Source of the DNA: Streptomyces diastaticus subsp. diastaticus
GTDB lineage: Bacteria > Actinomycetota > Actinomycetes > Streptomycetales > Streptomycetaceae
Assembly: GCF_011170125.1 (NCBI RefSeq)
Contig: NZ_BLLN01000002.1
Coordinates: 398,501-462,500 of the forward strand
Direction: 5' to 3'
Length of the DNA stretch: 64,000 nt
Part shown: positions 16,981 to 28,270 of the stretch, piece after piece
Layout: every line of letters starts with the position of its first letter
Numbering within the stretch: the first letter of the stretch is position 1
Translations under genes and position numbers: made by a program
Notes under the pieces: generated by a model
Databases searched by the model: none
Told to the model about the DNA's origin: nothing
Seen by the model: only the letters and a program-made list of their open reading frames with translations

Positions 16981-17541
16981 ATGAGCGAAGCATCCGCACG
17001 CTGGACCCGCGCCACCGTCTTCCCGGACATGTGGGTGGACCCCGACGACGACCCGCGTGAGAACGACGGCCCGGGCCCCGAGGGCGAGTTGGCCACCCTC
17101 CAGGACTTCCTGGCGGGTTACCGCCTCACCCTGCGCATGAAGTGCGAGGGCCTCGACGCCGAACAGCTCGCCCGCCGCTCGGTCCCGCCGTCCACCATGT
17201 CCCTGCTCGGCCTGGTCCGGCACCTGGCCGAGGTCGAGCGGGACTGGCGGGGCTGGCTGGACGAGGGCGAGCGGGAGCCGAAGCTGTACGGCGAGCGCGA
17301 CGCCGATTTCCTCGGCGCCGTGGGCGACCCGGCCGAGGTCGAGGCCGCCTTCGCCGCGCTGGAACGGGAACAGGCGGCGACCGACGCCGCCCTCGCCGCC
17401 CACCCGGACCTCGGGGCGCGGGTCGGCGGGGACGGCATCGCCGTCCGCGAGCTGCTGGTCCACCGCGTCGACGAGTACGCCCGCCACTGCGGCCACGCCG
17501 ACCTGCTGCGGGAACGCGTGGACGGGCGAGTGGGGCAGTAG
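16981..17541 (+). CDS. DinB-like / DUF664 family protein
   Basis: A 186-aa four-helix-bundle protein of the DinB/YfiT superfamily, whose members are often metal-dependent thiol-linked transferases or of unknown role. Visible are TLQDFLAGYRLTLRMKCEGL at the first helix, the SLLGLVRHLAEVERDWRGWL motif whose His is a usual metal ligand, and the late VRELLVHRVDEYARHCGHADLLRE segment, which supplies the second and third His. ATG 16981 begins MSEASARWT. Stands alone between two gaps. A second DinB paralogue lies at 33884. Confidence 0.85.
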   Translation: MSEASARWTRATVFPDMWVDPDDDPRENDGPGPEGELATLQDFLAGYRLTLRMKCEGLDAEQLARRSVPPSTMSLLGLVRHLAEVERDWRGWLDEGEREPKLYGERDADFLGAVGDPAEVEAAFAALEREQAATDAALAAHPDLGARVGGDGIAVRELLVHRVDEYARHCGHADLLRERVDGRVGQ

Positions 17542-17571
17542 CGGGCGGGAGCGGACCCGGTGCGGAACCGG

Positions 17572-18057
17572 TCAGAGGGGTGTCTCTCCGTCGACCACCG
17601 CGATCGACCAGCGCACGTCCGGGCTCGCGGGGCGCACCGTCAGGGTCTGCCGTTCGGGGTCCGTGTGGACGACCCCGACGGTGCTCGGGTTCCCGCAGGA
17701 GACCTCGGTCGGGCGCGGGTCGGTACCGAACTCCAGCCGCAGCTTCTCCTTGCCGGTGCAGCTGACGTACACCGTGAAGGCGTCCTCCCCGGGCGTGAAG
17801 GCGGGCAGCCGCCGCGGGCCCGTCCCCGTCCGGGCGGGTATGAGGTGCTCGGCCTTCGCGGGCACCCCCAGGTCTGCCGGCTCCGGGCCGGGGAGCCGCC
17901 GGGGCGCGGCGGCGCCCGGCGGGCCGGAGGCGGCCGCACCCGCCCGGGACGGCCCCGGCGACCCGCTCCCCTCGTCGGTGCCACCGCTCGCGCAGGCGGA
18001 CGACAGCAGCATCAGGGCGGTGACGGCGACCGCCCGTACGCACGGAGGTCTTCTCAT
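17572..18057 (-). CDS. Putative secreted lipoprotein
   Basis: A 161-aa protein with a lipoprotein signal peptide: basic start (MRRPPCVRAVAVTALM), hydrophobic core and lipobox LLSSAC at about residues 17-22. A Ser/Gly/Pro-rich linker follows and then a compact beta-rich domain with FTVYVSCTGKEKLRLEF and TEVSCGNPSTVGVV, which hold two cysteines. Similar small Streptomyces lipoproteins are of unknown function. ATG 18057 was preferred over ATG 18063 because GGGAG stands six bases before it. Downstream of gdhA in the same direction but behind a strong terminator, so transcribed separately. Confidence 0.75.
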   Translation of the reverse strand: MRRPPCVRAVAVTALMLLSSACASGGTDEGSGSPGPSRAGAAASGPPGAAAPRRLPGPEPADLGVPAKAEHLIPARTGTGPRRLPAFTPGEDAFTVYVSCTGKEKLRLEFGTDPRPTEVSCGNPSTVGVVHTDPERQTLTVRPASPDVRWSIAVVDGETPL

Positions 18058-18166
18058 GGGCATCTCCCGGGAAGCGGGGTCCGGCCGGGAGCGGCCGGAC
18101 CCCGGTGGCGCCGGTCCGCACCCGATCACCGTCGCGTCCCGAGGAGAACGGCGTGGTCCGGTCTTC

Positions 18167-18210
18167 GCGGGTGTGCCGCCCCGCCGACACCGGCCGGGCG
18201 GCACACCCGC
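18167..18210. terminator. 15-bp perfect stem-loop after gdhA
   Basis: Arms GCGGGTGTGCCGCCC (18167-18181) and 18196-18210 are exact complements with a 14-base loop. It lies about 63 nt beyond the gdhA stop on the minus strand, between gdhA and the lipoprotein gene. No U-tract, as is common in Streptomyces. Confidence 0.75.
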
Positions 18211-18272
18211 TCCGTTCCCATCCTCCGCTCCCCCGCTCCGTGGCGGTACCCCCGGTGCGGCCCGGGCCCGGC

Positions 18273-20569
<2,297 letters not shown>

Positions 20570-21034
20570 ATGTCCGATGCCAAGCCCGTCCCGATCGAGG
20601 CCGCCGGCTGCGTGCTGTGGCGGCCCGCGCCCGGACCGGGAGGCGGCCCTTCGGCCATCTGCCTGGTCCACCGCCCCCGGTACGGGGACTGGTCGCACCC
20701 CAAGGGGAAGCTGGAGCCCGGTGAGCAGCCGCTGGCCGCCGCCGTCCGCGAGGTCCGCGAGGAGACCGGGCAGGACTGCCTGCCGGGCGCGCCCCTGCCC
20801 ACCCTCCGCTACGAGGCCGGCGGACGCCTCAAGGTGGTCCGGTACTGGGCCGCCGAGGCGACCGGAGGAACGTTCACGCCGAACCACGAGATCGACGCCG
20901 TCCGCTGGCTGCCGCCCGACGAGGCCGTCGCCCTCCTCACCCAGCCACGCGACCGCGACCTGGTAGCCGAACTCCTCCGCCTGCTCGGGCCACCGGGCCC
21001 CGCCGGCCCCACCGGCCCGCCGGCCCTCCCCTGA
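20570..21034 (+). CDS. Nudix (MutT-like) hydrolase
   Basis: A 154-aa Nudix hydrolase that cleaves a nucleoside-diphosphate-X substrate. The Nudix box is complete (G-x5-E-x7-R-E-U-x-E-E-x-G-U): [17 protein letters not shown] then REETGQD, at about residues 44-67. The protein begins [19 protein letters not shown], and [12 protein letters not shown] is typical of the actinobacterial MutT1 type that works on oxidised or diadenosine nucleotides. The frame is open far upstream but ATG 20570 starts the domain. It is immediately upstream of the PHO box and pst operon, in the same direction. Confidence 0.9.
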   Translation: MSDAKPVPIEAAGCVLWRPAPGPGGGPSAICLVHRPRYGDWSHPKGKLEPGEQPLAAAVREVREETGQDCLPGAPLPTLRYEAGGRLKVVRYWAAEATGGTFTPNHEIDAVRWLPPDEAVALLTQPRDRDLVAELLRLLGPPGPAGPTGPPALP

Positions 21035-21107
21035 CCGGGCCACGGGCCCGACGCGACTCTCGCGCCGGGCCCCGCCCGCGCCCGGGGGAACCAGTCCGAC
21101 AGGGGAG

Positions 21108-21129
21108 GTTCACCCCCCGTTCACCCCCG
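21108..21129 (+). promoter_or_regulatory. PHO box (PhoP binding direct repeats) upstream of pstS
   Basis: Two adjacent 11-base direct repeats, GTTCACCCCCC (21108-21118) and GTTCACCCCCG (21119-21129), match the streptomycete PHO-box unit (GTTCACC core in 11-nt repeats). They lie about 100 nt before pstS. This indicates PhoR/PhoP activation of pstSCAB at low phosphate. Confidence 0.85.
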
Positions 21130-21227
21130 TCGGCAGACGGCGTCACCTGATCTGCCTAATTTCGGCCTTACGCGAGCGAGCCGCGAGCACCGCGGACTCG
21201 GACGGTTTCTGGAAGGAATCCCCGACA

Positions 21228-22355
21228 GTGAAGCTTCAGCGCAAGAACAGGGCCCGCGCCCTGACCCTCGGTGCACTCGCCCTGTCCGGCGCCCTGGCGC
21301 TGACGGCCTGCGGCTCGGACGACACGGGCGGCACCACCGGCGGCAGCGGCGAGGCGAGCGCCTCCGCGGCCGACGTCGAGTGCGGCAAGGGCGGTCAGCT
21401 CCTCGCCTCCGGCTCCAGCGCGCAGAAGAACGCGATGGACGTCTGGATCAAGAACTACCGGGCCGCCTGCCCGGACACCCAGATCAACTACAAGCCCGAC
21501 GGCTCCGGCGCCGGCGTCACCGCCTTCCTCCAGGGACAGACCGCGTTCGCGGGCTCCGACTCGGCGCTCAAGCCCGAGGAGATCGAGAAGTCCGCCGAGG
21601 TCTGCAAGGACAGTCAGGCCATCGACCTGCCGATGCTCGGCGGTCCGATCGCGCTCGGCTACAACGTCCCCGGCGTCGACAAGCTGAACCTGGACGCGGC
21701 CACCCTCGCCGACATCTTCAACGACAAGATCACCACCTGGGACGACGAGGCGATCAAGAAGCTCAACCCCGACGCCGAGCTGCCCGACACCAAGATCCAG
21801 GCGTTCCACCGCTCCGACGAGTCCGGCACCACCGACAACTTCACCAAGTACCTGAAGGCCGCCGCGCCCAAGAACTGGCCGCACGAGCCGGGCAAGGCGT
21901 GGGAGGCCAAGGGCGGCCAGTCCGCGCAGGGCTCCTCGGGCGTCGCCCAGCAGGTGAAGCAGACCGCCGGCGCCATCTCGTACTTCGAGCTGTCCTACGC
22001 CACCGACGGCATCAAGACCGTCGACCTGGACACCGGCGCGGGCACCCCGGTCGAGGCCACCGTCGACAACGCCTCGAAGGCCATCTCCGAGGCCAAGGTC
22101 GTCGGCCAGGGCAAGGACCTCGCCCTGGAGCTGGCCTACGACACCAAAGCCGAGGGCGCCTACCCGATCACGCTGGTGACCTACGAGATCGCCTGCGAGA
22201 AGGGCAACAAGGCCGAGACCCTGGACGCCACCAAGTCCTTCCTCGGCTACATCGCCAGCGAGGACGGCCAGAACCTCCTGAAGAAGGACGGTTACGCGCC
22301 GCTTCCCGCCGAGATCGCCGAGAAGGTCCGCACCACCATCGCCGACCTGGGCTGA
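21228..22355 (+). CDS. pstS: Phosphate ABC transporter substrate-binding lipoprotein PstS
   Basis: Periplasm-equivalent, lipid-anchored phosphate receptor of the high-affinity PstSCAB system (375 aa). The signal peptide ends in lipobox LTACG with Cys at about residue 28. The mature part shows LLASGSSAQKNAMDVWI, the phosphate-loop segment YKPDGSGAGVTAFLQGQTAF, and FHRSDESGTTDNFTKYL, all diagnostic of PstS. GTG 21228 has AGGAA about 11 bases upstream. It is the first gene of the operon and has the PHO box in its promoter. 158 bases separate it from pstC. Confidence 0.97.
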   Translation: MKLQRKNRARALTLGALALSGALALTACGSDDTGGTTGGSGEASASAADVECGKGGQLLASGSSAQKNAMDVWIKNYRAACPDTQINYKPDGSGAGVTAFLQGQTAFAGSDSALKPEEIEKSAEVCKDSQAIDLPMLGGPIALGYNVPGVDKLNLDAATLADIFNDKITTWDDEAIKKLNPDAELPDTKIQAFHRSDESGTTDNFTKYLKAAAPKNWPHEPGKAWEAKGGQSAQGSSGVAQQVKQTAGAISYFELSYATDGIKTVDLDTGAGTPVEATVDNASKAISEAKVVGQGKDLALELAYDTKAEGAYPITLVTYEIACEKGNKAETLDATKSFLGYIASEDGQNLLKKDGYAPLPAEIAEKVRTTIADLG

Positions 22356-22513
22356 CGCCCGCCGCGGGCCGGGCGGCCCCTGACCGGGACGCCCGGCCCG
22401 CGCGCCTCCGGCGAGCAGTGACCCCCCATCCGCTCGATTCCGGTGCACCGCCGCCACCAGGGCACGAGACCCGGCCACCGCCGGCGCCTCGCGCCCGCAG
22501 ACCGGAGAAATAG

Positions 22514-23566
22514 ATGGACATGTCCATACACACCCCACCGGGAACAGGGACCCCGCACGACCAGGGATCCGACGCCCGGCACGCCCCTGAAGGGGGAACG
22601 CCGCCGCGGCGGCGGGACCCCGCCCCGGCCCCCCGCCGGGCCGTCACCCACCTCGGCGACCGGGTCTTCCGCGGACTGTCCCGGGGCTCCGGCATCACCC
22701 TGCTGGTGATCATGGCGGCCATCGCCGTCTTCCTCACCTACCGCGCGGTCGGCGTCCTCGCGGTCAACGACGGCAACTTCCTCACGTCGTTCGAGTGGAA
22801 CGCCAACGACAACCCGCCGGACTTCGGCATCGCCGTGCTGGTCTACGGCACGATCGTCAGCTCGGTCATCGCCATGGTCGTCGCCGTACCCGTCGCGGTC
22901 GGCATCGCGCTGTTCATCTCGCACTACGCGCCCCGGCGCCTGGCGACCCCGCTCGCCTACGTCATCGACCTGCTGGCCGCGGTCCCCTCGATCGTCTACG
23001 GCCTGTGGGGCGCCCTCGTCCTCGTCCCGCACCTCGGCGGGCTCTACGAGTGGTTCGACGACTTCTTCGGCTGGACGGGCGTCCTGTCCTACCAGGGCGG
23101 CGCGGCCCGCTCCCTGTTCACCGTCGGCATCCTGCTGGCGATCATGATCCTGCCGATCGTCACCAACGTCAGCCGCGAGGTCTTCCTCCAGGCGCCGAAG
23201 ATGCACGAGGAGGCCGCGCTCGCACTCGGCGCCACCCGGTGGGAGGTCATCCGCATGTCGGTGCTGCCCTTCGGCCGTTCCGGCATCATCTCCGCCTCCA
23301 TGCTCGGCCTGGGCCGCGCGCTGGGCGAGACCATGGCCGTCGCCACGGTGCTCTCCCCCAGCTTCACGATCATCGTGAGCCTGCTCGATCCGGGCGGCGG
23401 CACCTTCGCGCAGAACATCGCCAGCAAGTTCAGCGAGGCCAGTGAGCAGGGCCGCGACGCGCTCATCGCCTCCGGCCTGGTCCTGTTCGTCATCACCCTG
23501 CTGGTCAACGGCGCCGCCCGGGCGATCATCGCCCGCCGCAAGGAGTACTCGGGGGCCAACGCATGA
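22514..23566 (+). CDS. pstC: Phosphate ABC transporter permease PstC
   Basis: One of the two membrane permeases of PstSCAB, 350 aa with about six membrane helices after a polar N-terminus of some 55 residues. The permease EAA loop reads EEAALALGATRWEVIRMSVLPFGRSGI near residues 233-260, and LGLGRALGETMAVATVL is the typical PstC continuation. ATG 22514 lies eight bases after GGAG. The stop overlaps the pstA start by ATGA. Confidence 0.96.
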   Translation: MDMSIHTPPGTGTPHDQGSDARHAPEGGTPPRRRDPAPAPRRAVTHLGDRVFRGLSRGSGITLLVIMAAIAVFLTYRAVGVLAVNDGNFLTSFEWNANDNPPDFGIAVLVYGTIVSSVIAMVVAVPVAVGIALFISHYAPRRLATPLAYVIDLLAAVPSIVYGLWGALVLVPHLGGLYEWFDDFFGWTGVLSYQGGAARSLFTVGILLAIMILPIVTNVSREVFLQAPKMHEEAALALGATRWEVIRMSVLPFGRSGIISASMLGLGRALGETMAVATVLSPSFTIIVSLLDPGGGTFAQNIASKFSEASEQGRDALIASGLVLFVITLLVNGAARAIIARRKEYSGANA

Positions 23567-24633
23567 GCACCGCGACCACCACCCGCCCCGCGCCGGGCGG
23601 CCCCGCCCCCCGGCTCAGCTCCGCGCGGCTGCCGCGCTGGACGCCCTGGGTCGTCGCCCTCGGCTCCGTCGCCGCCGGCTGCGCGGTGGGCCTCGCCGCC
23701 GGACTCAGCAGCAAGGTCCAGTGGGGCCTCATCGCCGGCCTGCTGTTCGTCGCCGCCAACTTCGCCCTGACCGCCCGCGTCGAGGGCCGCCGCCAGGCCA
23801 AGGACCGCCTCGCCACCAGCCTCGTCTGGGGCGCTTTCGTCCTCTCCCTGGTCCCGCTCCTCTCCCTGCTGTGGGTCACCGTCGAGCGGGGCCTGAAGGT
23901 CCTCGACGGCTACTTCCTCGGCCACTCGATGGGCGTGATCGGCGACGCCGAGACCGGCGGAGGCATCTACCACGCGATCATCGGCACCCTGGAGCAGGTC
24001 GGCCTCGCCACCGTGATGGCGGTCCCGATCGGCCTGCTCACCGCGGTCTACCTGGTCGAGTACGGCACCGGACGGCTCGCCAAGGCGGTCACGTTCTTCG
24101 TGGACGTCATGACCGGCATCCCCTCGATCGTCGCGGGCCTGTTCATCTTCAGCTCCTGGATCATGATCCTGGGCTTCCAGCCGTCCGGCTTCGCCGGTGC
24201 GCTCGCCCTCGCGATCCTGATGATGCCGGTGGTGGTCCGCTCCACCGAGGAGATGCTGAAGCTCGTCCCGAACGAACTGCGCGAGGCCTCGCTGGCGCTG
24301 GGCGTCCCGAAGTGGCGCACCATCCTCAAGGTGGTGCTGCCCACCTCGGTCGGCGGCATCACCACCGGCGTCATGCTCGCCGTGGCCCGCGTCGCCGGCG
24401 AGACGGCCCCGGTGCTCCTGCTGGTGTGGGGCAACCCCCTCATCAACATGAACCCCTTCGAACAGGGCCAGTCCTCGCTGCCGCTCTACGTGTACCAGCA
24501 GTACGCGGCGGGCCAGACGGCCTCGATCGACCGCGCCTGGGCGGCGGCCCTCGTCCTGATCGCCTTCGTCATGGTCCTGAACCTGGCGGCCCGCGGCATC
24601 GCCCGCTGGAAGGCCCCGAAGACCGGCCGCTGA
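23563..24633 (+). CDS. pstA: Phosphate ABC transporter permease PstA
   Basis: Second permease of PstSCAB, 356 aa. Hydrophobic segments begin near residue 27; the core permease domain starts near 130 (YHAIIGTLEQVGLATVMAVPIGLLTAVYLVEYG). The EAA loop reads REASLALGVPKWRTILKVVLPTSVGGI near residues 241-267, followed by VARVAGETAPVLLL, a PstA signature. An extra N-terminal region with two helices before the core is usual in actinobacteria. Overlaps pstC by four bases, so translation is coupled. Confidence 0.96.
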   Translation: MSTATTTRPAPGGPAPRLSSARLPRWTPWVVALGSVAAGCAVGLAAGLSSKVQWGLIAGLLFVAANFALTARVEGRRQAKDRLATSLVWGAFVLSLVPLLSLLWVTVERGLKVLDGYFLGHSMGVIGDAETGGGIYHAIIGTLEQVGLATVMAVPIGLLTAVYLVEYGTGRLAKAVTFFVDVMTGIPSIVAGLFIFSSWIMILGFQPSGFAGALALAILMMPVVVRSTEEMLKLVPNELREASLALGVPKWRTILKVVLPTSVGGITTGVMLAVARVAGETAPVLLLVWGNPLINMNPFEQGQSSLPLYVYQQYAAGQTASIDRAWAAALVLIAFVMVLNLAARGIARWKAPKTGR

Positions 24634-24683
24634 GGCCACGACAACCGGCTCCGTCCGCGGGGCCACCGGAAGTGTGAGTAAAG

Positions 24684-25460
24684 ATGGCCAAGCGAATCGA
24701 CGTCAGCGGCCTGACCGCCTACTACGGCTCCCACAAGGCGATCGAGGACATCTCGATGACCGTGGAGCCCCGCTCCGTGACCGCCTTCATCGGCCCGTCC
24801 GGCTGCGGCAAGTCCACCTACCTGCGCACCCTCAACCGCATGCACGAGGTCACCCCCGGCGGCCGCGTGGAGGGCAAGGTGATGCTGGACGACGAGGACC
24901 TGTACGGCTCCTCCGTCGACCCCGTCGCGGTCCGCCGCACCATCGGCATGGTCTTCCAGCGCCCCAACCCCTTCCCCACCATGTCGATCTTCGACAACGT
25001 GGCGGCCGGTCTGCGCCTCAACGGCAGGACCAGGAAGGCCGACCTCTCCGACGTGGTCGAGAAGTCCCTGCGCGGCGCCAACCTCTGGAACGAGGTCAAG
25101 GACCGCCTGAACAAGCCCGGCTCCGGCCTCTCCGGCGGCCAGCAGCAGCGGCTGTGCATCGCCCGCGCCATCGCGGTCGAGCCGCAGGTCCTGCTGATGG
25201 ACGAGCCCTGCTCGGCGCTGGACCCGATCTCCACCCTCGCCATCGAGGACCTGATCGGGGAGCTGAAGGAGCGGTTCACCATCGTCATCGTCACCCACAA
25301 CATGCAGCAGGCGGCCCGCGTCTCCGACCGCACCGCCTTCTTCAACCTGGAGGGCGTCGGCCGCCCCGGCAAGCTCGTCGAGATGGACGAGACCGAGCGG
25401 ATCTTCTCCAACCCGTCCGTCCAGGACACCGAGGACTACATCTCCGGCCGCTTCGGCTGA
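24684..25460 (+). CDS. pstB: Phosphate ABC transporter ATP-binding protein PstB
   Basis: ATPase that powers phosphate uptake, 258 aa, the normal PstB length. Walker [10 protein letters not shown] is at residues 37-45, the Q-loop region reads [17 protein letters not shown], the ABC signature LSGGQQQR follows, and Walker B is [13 protein letters not shown]; the switch His is in [15 protein letters not shown] 24684 follows a 50-base gap after pstA with GGAAGTG upstream. It ends the operon; a strong hairpin at 25527-25579 terminates transcription before the convergent pit gene. Confidence 0.97.
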   Translation: MAKRIDVSGLTAYYGSHKAIEDISMTVEPRSVTAFIGPSGCGKSTYLRTLNRMHEVTPGGRVEGKVMLDDEDLYGSSVDPVAVRRTIGMVFQRPNPFPTMSIFDNVAAGLRLNGRTRKADLSDVVEKSLRGANLWNEVKDRLNKPGSGLSGGQQQRLCIARAIAVEPQVLLMDEPCSALDPISTLAIEDLIGELKERFTIVIVTHNMQQAARVSDRTAFFNLEGVGRPGKLVEMDETERIFSNPSVQDTEDYISGRFG

Positions 25461-25526
25461 CCCGACCCCCCGCGGTGCTGCATGGCGGTGCCACCGCGGG
25501 GACCCGCCCGGCACGGCCCGGCGGGG

Positions 25527-25579
25527 GTACGCGAACGGGCCCGCGCCCCTCTCCCAGGGGTGCGGGCCCGTTCGCGTAC
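25527..25579. terminator. Very strong 18-bp stem-loop between pstB and pit
   Basis: The arm beginning GTACGCGAACGGGCCC (25527-25544) is exactly complementary to 25562-25579, and the loop itself folds further (CCCCT/AGGGG). Placed between convergent operons, it can terminate both. Confidence 0.9.
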
Positions 25580-25613
25580 GGCGGCGGGCGCCCGCCCGGC
25601 GTGCGGCGGACCG

Positions 25614-26612
25614 CTACAGGAAGGCGAAGTTCACCGCGTAGAAGCAGACCGCGGCGACCAGGGCGGCGGCCGGCATGGTGATGAACCAGCCGAGGATGAT
25701 GTTCTTGGCGACGCCCCAGCGGACCGCGTTGACCCGCTTCGTGGCGCCCACGCCCATGATCGCGGAGGTGATCACGTGGGTGGTCGAGATGGGCGCGTGG
25801 AACATGAAGGCCGAGGCGAACATGATCGAGGCACCGGTGGTCTCGGCGGCGAATCCCTGCGGCGGGTCCAGCTCGATGATCTTCCGGCCCAGCGTCCGCA
25901 TGATGCGCCAGCCGCCCGCGTAGGTACCGGCCGAGAGCATCAGGGCGCAGGCGATCTTGACCCAGATCGGGATCTCGTCGCCGGCCTGCTGGACGTCGGC
26001 GATGACCAGGGCCATCACCACGATGCCCATGGTCTTCTGCGCGTCCTGGAGACCGTGGCCGAGCGCCATACCGGCCGCCGAGACGGTCTGCGCGATGCGG
26101 AAGCCGCGCTTGGCCTTGTGCGGGTTGGTCCGCCGGAACAGCCACATGATCAGCGCCATCACCAGGTAACCGGCGACGAGGCCGACCACCGGTGACAGGA
26201 ACATCGGGATGACGATCTTGTCGAGGACACCGGTCCAGATGACGCCGATGCCCCCGGCCAGGGCAGCGCCGACCATGCCGCCGAACAGGGCGTGCGAGGA
26301 GGACGACGGGAGACCGAAGTACCAGGTGATGAGGTTCCAGACGATGGCGCCGACCAGCGCGGCGAAGAGAATCCACATTCCCTTGTCGCCGTGGGGCGTC
26401 TCGATGAGCCCCTCACTGACGGTCTTCGCGACGCCCTGTCCGAGGAAGGCGCCCGCGAGGTTCATGACGGCGGCCATGGCAAGCGCCGCCCGGGGCGTGA
26501 GGGCCCGGGTGGAGACCGAGGTGGCGATGGCGTTCGCCGAGTCGTGGAAGCCGTTCGTATAGGTGAAGCCGAGCGCGACGGCGATCGTCACGACCAGCGC
26601 AAACGTGTCCAC
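25614..26612 (-). CDS. pit: Low-affinity inorganic phosphate transporter (PiT family)
   Basis: A 332-aa integral membrane metal-phosphate:H+ symporter. The PiT signature appears twice, as expected from the internal duplication: YTNGFHDSANAIATSVSTRAL near the N-terminus and MFHAPISTTHVITSAIMGVGATKR near the C-terminus. About ten hydrophobic segments are visible. It follows the DUF47 gene by only five bases, an arrangement common to pit operons in actinobacteria, where DUF47 proteins modulate the transporter. I see no PHO box upstream of this operon. Confidence 0.95.
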   Translation of the reverse strand: MDTFALVVTIAVALGFTYTNGFHDSANAIATSVSTRALTPRAALAMAAVMNLAGAFLGQGVAKTVSEGLIETPHGDKGMWILFAALVGAIVWNLITWYFGLPSSSSHALFGGMVGAALAGGIGVIWTGVLDKIVIPMFLSPVVGLVAGYLVMALIMWLFRRTNPHKAKRGFRIAQTVSAAGMALGHGLQDAQKTMGIVVMALVIADVQQAGDEIPIWVKIACALMLSAGTYAGGWRIMRTLGRKIIELDPPQGFAAETTGASIMFASAFMFHAPISTTHVITSAIMGVGATKRVNAVRWGVAKNIILGWFITMPAAALVAAVCFYAVNFAFL

Positions 26613-26617
26613 GAGGT

Positions 26618-27238
26618 TCAGGACTCCTTGACCGCGATGGTCTCCACGGTGTTGGCGACGTGCTCGAACGCGTCGGCCGCCTCCTCCAGCACATCGACGA
26701 TCTCCTTGAGCTTCAGCACCTCGATGGCGTCGTACTTGCCGTTGAAGAGGTGGGCGAGAAGCTTGCGGTGGATCTGGTCCGCCTGGTTCTCCAGCCGGTT
26801 GACCTCGATCCAGTACTCCGTGAGGTTCTGCATCGTGCGGAGGTTCGGCATCGCCTCGGCGGTCAGCTCGGCGGCGCGGGAGATCACCTCGATCTGCATG
26901 TCGACGCCCTTGGGCAGCTCGTCGATCTGGTACAGCACGACCAGGTCGACGGCCTCCTCCATGAAGTCCATGATGTCGTCGAGGGACGAGGCCAGGGAGT
27001 AGATGTCCTCCCGGTCGAACGGGGTGATGAAGGAGGAGTTGAGCTGGTGGAAGATCGCGTGGGTCGCGTCGTCCCCGGCGTGCTCCGCCGCCCGCATCCG
27101 CTCCGCGATCTCGGCCCGAGCGGCGGGGTCCGCCCCGAGCAGTTCCATCAGGAGCTTGGAGCCCGTGACAATGTTGTCCGCGGATGCGGCGAACATGTCG
27201 TAGAAGCTCGTCTCCCTGGGGGTCAGACGAAAGCGCAC
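26618..27238 (-). CDS. DUF47 family (PhoU-like) phosphate transport regulator
   Basis: A 206-aa all-helical protein of the DUF47/PhoU-like group. The opening MRFRLTPRETSFYDMFAASADNI is the family hallmark, followed by helices with AEHAGDDATHAIFHQLNSSFITPFDREDIYSLASSLDDIMDFMEE. That segment contains the D-x-x-x-D and E residues that bind metal clusters in PhoU-type bundles. It is the first gene of the pit operon, with GTG 27238 and GAGGA upstream. Presumed role: controls Pit-mediated phosphate flux. Confidence 0.93.
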   Translation of the reverse strand: MRFRLTPRETSFYDMFAASADNIVTGSKLLMELLGADPAARAEIAERMRAAEHAGDDATHAIFHQLNSSFITPFDREDIYSLASSLDDIMDFMEEAVDLVVLYQIDELPKGVDMQIEVISRAAELTAEAMPNLRTMQNLTEYWIEVNRLENQADQIHRKLLAHLFNGKYDAIEVLKLKEIVDVLEEAADAFEHVANTVETIAVKES

Positions 27239-27394
27239 GTGGGGTCCTCGGGGTGCTCTGGATTCGGTCAGGGTGATGCTAGGCGCATCATCCGGCCACG
27301 GCTAACCGGCAGCCCCTCAGTGTTGCCTATCCCGCACCACGCACGGCCCGACCGCCCCTGCCACGGCAGGACGGCGAAAGGCGAAGTTCGGTAC

Positions 27395-27417
27395 CATATA
27401 CCCGCCTGGGGTATATG
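27395..27417. promoter_or_regulatory. CsoR operator palindrome
   Basis: CATATACCC-GCCTG-GGGTATATG: perfect 9-bp arms around five bases, about 110 nt upstream of the csoR start. It matches the TACCC-N-GGGTA symmetry of known CsoR sites, so csoR is probably autoregulated by copper. Confidence 0.85.
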
Positions 27418-27527
27418 CGAGGGCCATTCCGGCTGGTTCCGGACAACCGTCCGGCTCCAGGCCGACGATACGACTTCTCACTTCCGTACCCCGCCCCGCC
27501 CCCCGACACCCCCTCCAGGAGGACGCG

Positions 27528-28034
27528 ATGACGACCACCGAGGCCGGAGCCCCGACCCCCGCCGCCCCCTCCGCCGACCAGCAGGGGACCACGGCCGGCG
27601 ACAAGCCGGACACGCAGGCGCACCAGGGGGCGGACGTGACGAACGAGACAGCCGGGTCCGTCGAGCCGCAGGAGGTCGCCGAGGCCGCCGGGACCGCCGA
27701 CACCACCGAGGTGCCGGGCAGCGGCGAGATCGTCACCGACCACGACCGGGGCATCCACGGCTACCACCACAACAAGGCCGAGCACCTCAAACGCCTGCGC
27801 CGCATCGAGGGGCAGATCCGGGGGCTCCAGCGGCTGGTGGAGGAGGACGTCTACTGCATCGACATACTCACGCAGGTCTCCGCCAGCACCAAGGGCCTCC
27901 AGTCCTTCGCCCTCCAGCTCCTGGAGGAGCACCTGCGCCACTGCGTCGCCGACGCCGCCGTCAAGGGAGGCGACGAGATCGACGCCAAGGTGGAGGAGGC
28001 CACGAAGGCCATCGCCCGCCTGCTCCGCACCTGA
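27528..28034 (+). CDS. csoR: Copper-sensing transcriptional repressor CsoR
   Basis: Metal-sensitive repressor of the CsoR/DUF156 family, 168 aa. The four-helix core begins HHNKAEHLKRLRRIEGQIRGL near residue 80. The Cu(I) ligand set is complete with the exact family spacing: Cys110 (VYCIDIL), His135 and Cys139 (EEHLRHC), i.e. +25 and +29. An acidic, low-complexity N-terminal extension of about 70 residues, longer than in Mycobacterium CsoR, is typical of Streptomyces. No copper chaperone or P-type ATPase lies beside it, so targets other than itself must lie elsewhere. The palindrome at 27395-27417 supports autoregulation. Confidence 0.93.
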   Translation: MTTTEAGAPTPAAPSADQQGTTAGDKPDTQAHQGADVTNETAGSVEPQEVAEAAGTADTTEVPGSGEIVTDHDRGIHGYHHNKAEHLKRLRRIEGQIRGLQRLVEEDVYCIDILTQVSASTKGLQSFALQLLEEHLRHCVADAAVKGGDEIDAKVEEATKAIARLLRT

Positions 28035-28081
28035 CACTCCGGCGGTGCGGGACACCCCCCGGGGGCCGGGGACGGGGTCGG

Positions 28082-28270
28082 CTACTCCTCGCCCCAGCAC
28101 CCCGCGCCGACCGGCACCCGGGCCTCCCGCACCCGCAGCACCTCATCGATCACGGCGAAGCTCAGCCGCTCCCCGGCAGCGGTCGACGCGACGATCATCA
28201 GCTCGCCGCACAGCTCTATCTCCGCGAGCGCCACGGCGTCCTGCACGCCGCCCGAGCGCATCCCGCCCAT
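28082..28270 (-). CDS. Small conserved Streptomyces protein of unknown function
   Basis: A 62-aa acidic protein starting MGGMRSGGVQDAVALAEIEL, with LCGELMIVASTAAGERLSF and an AVIDEVLRVR block. I recall similar short proteins (A-x-I-E-L/M-C-G-E-L-x-I-x-A-S) as conserved hypotheticals in streptomycetes. GGGAGCGG precedes the ATG. It is convergent with csoR. No function can be given. Confidence 0.65.
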   Translation of the reverse strand: MGGMRSGGVQDAVALAEIELCGELMIVASTAAGERLSFAVIDEVLRVREARVPVGAGCWGEE

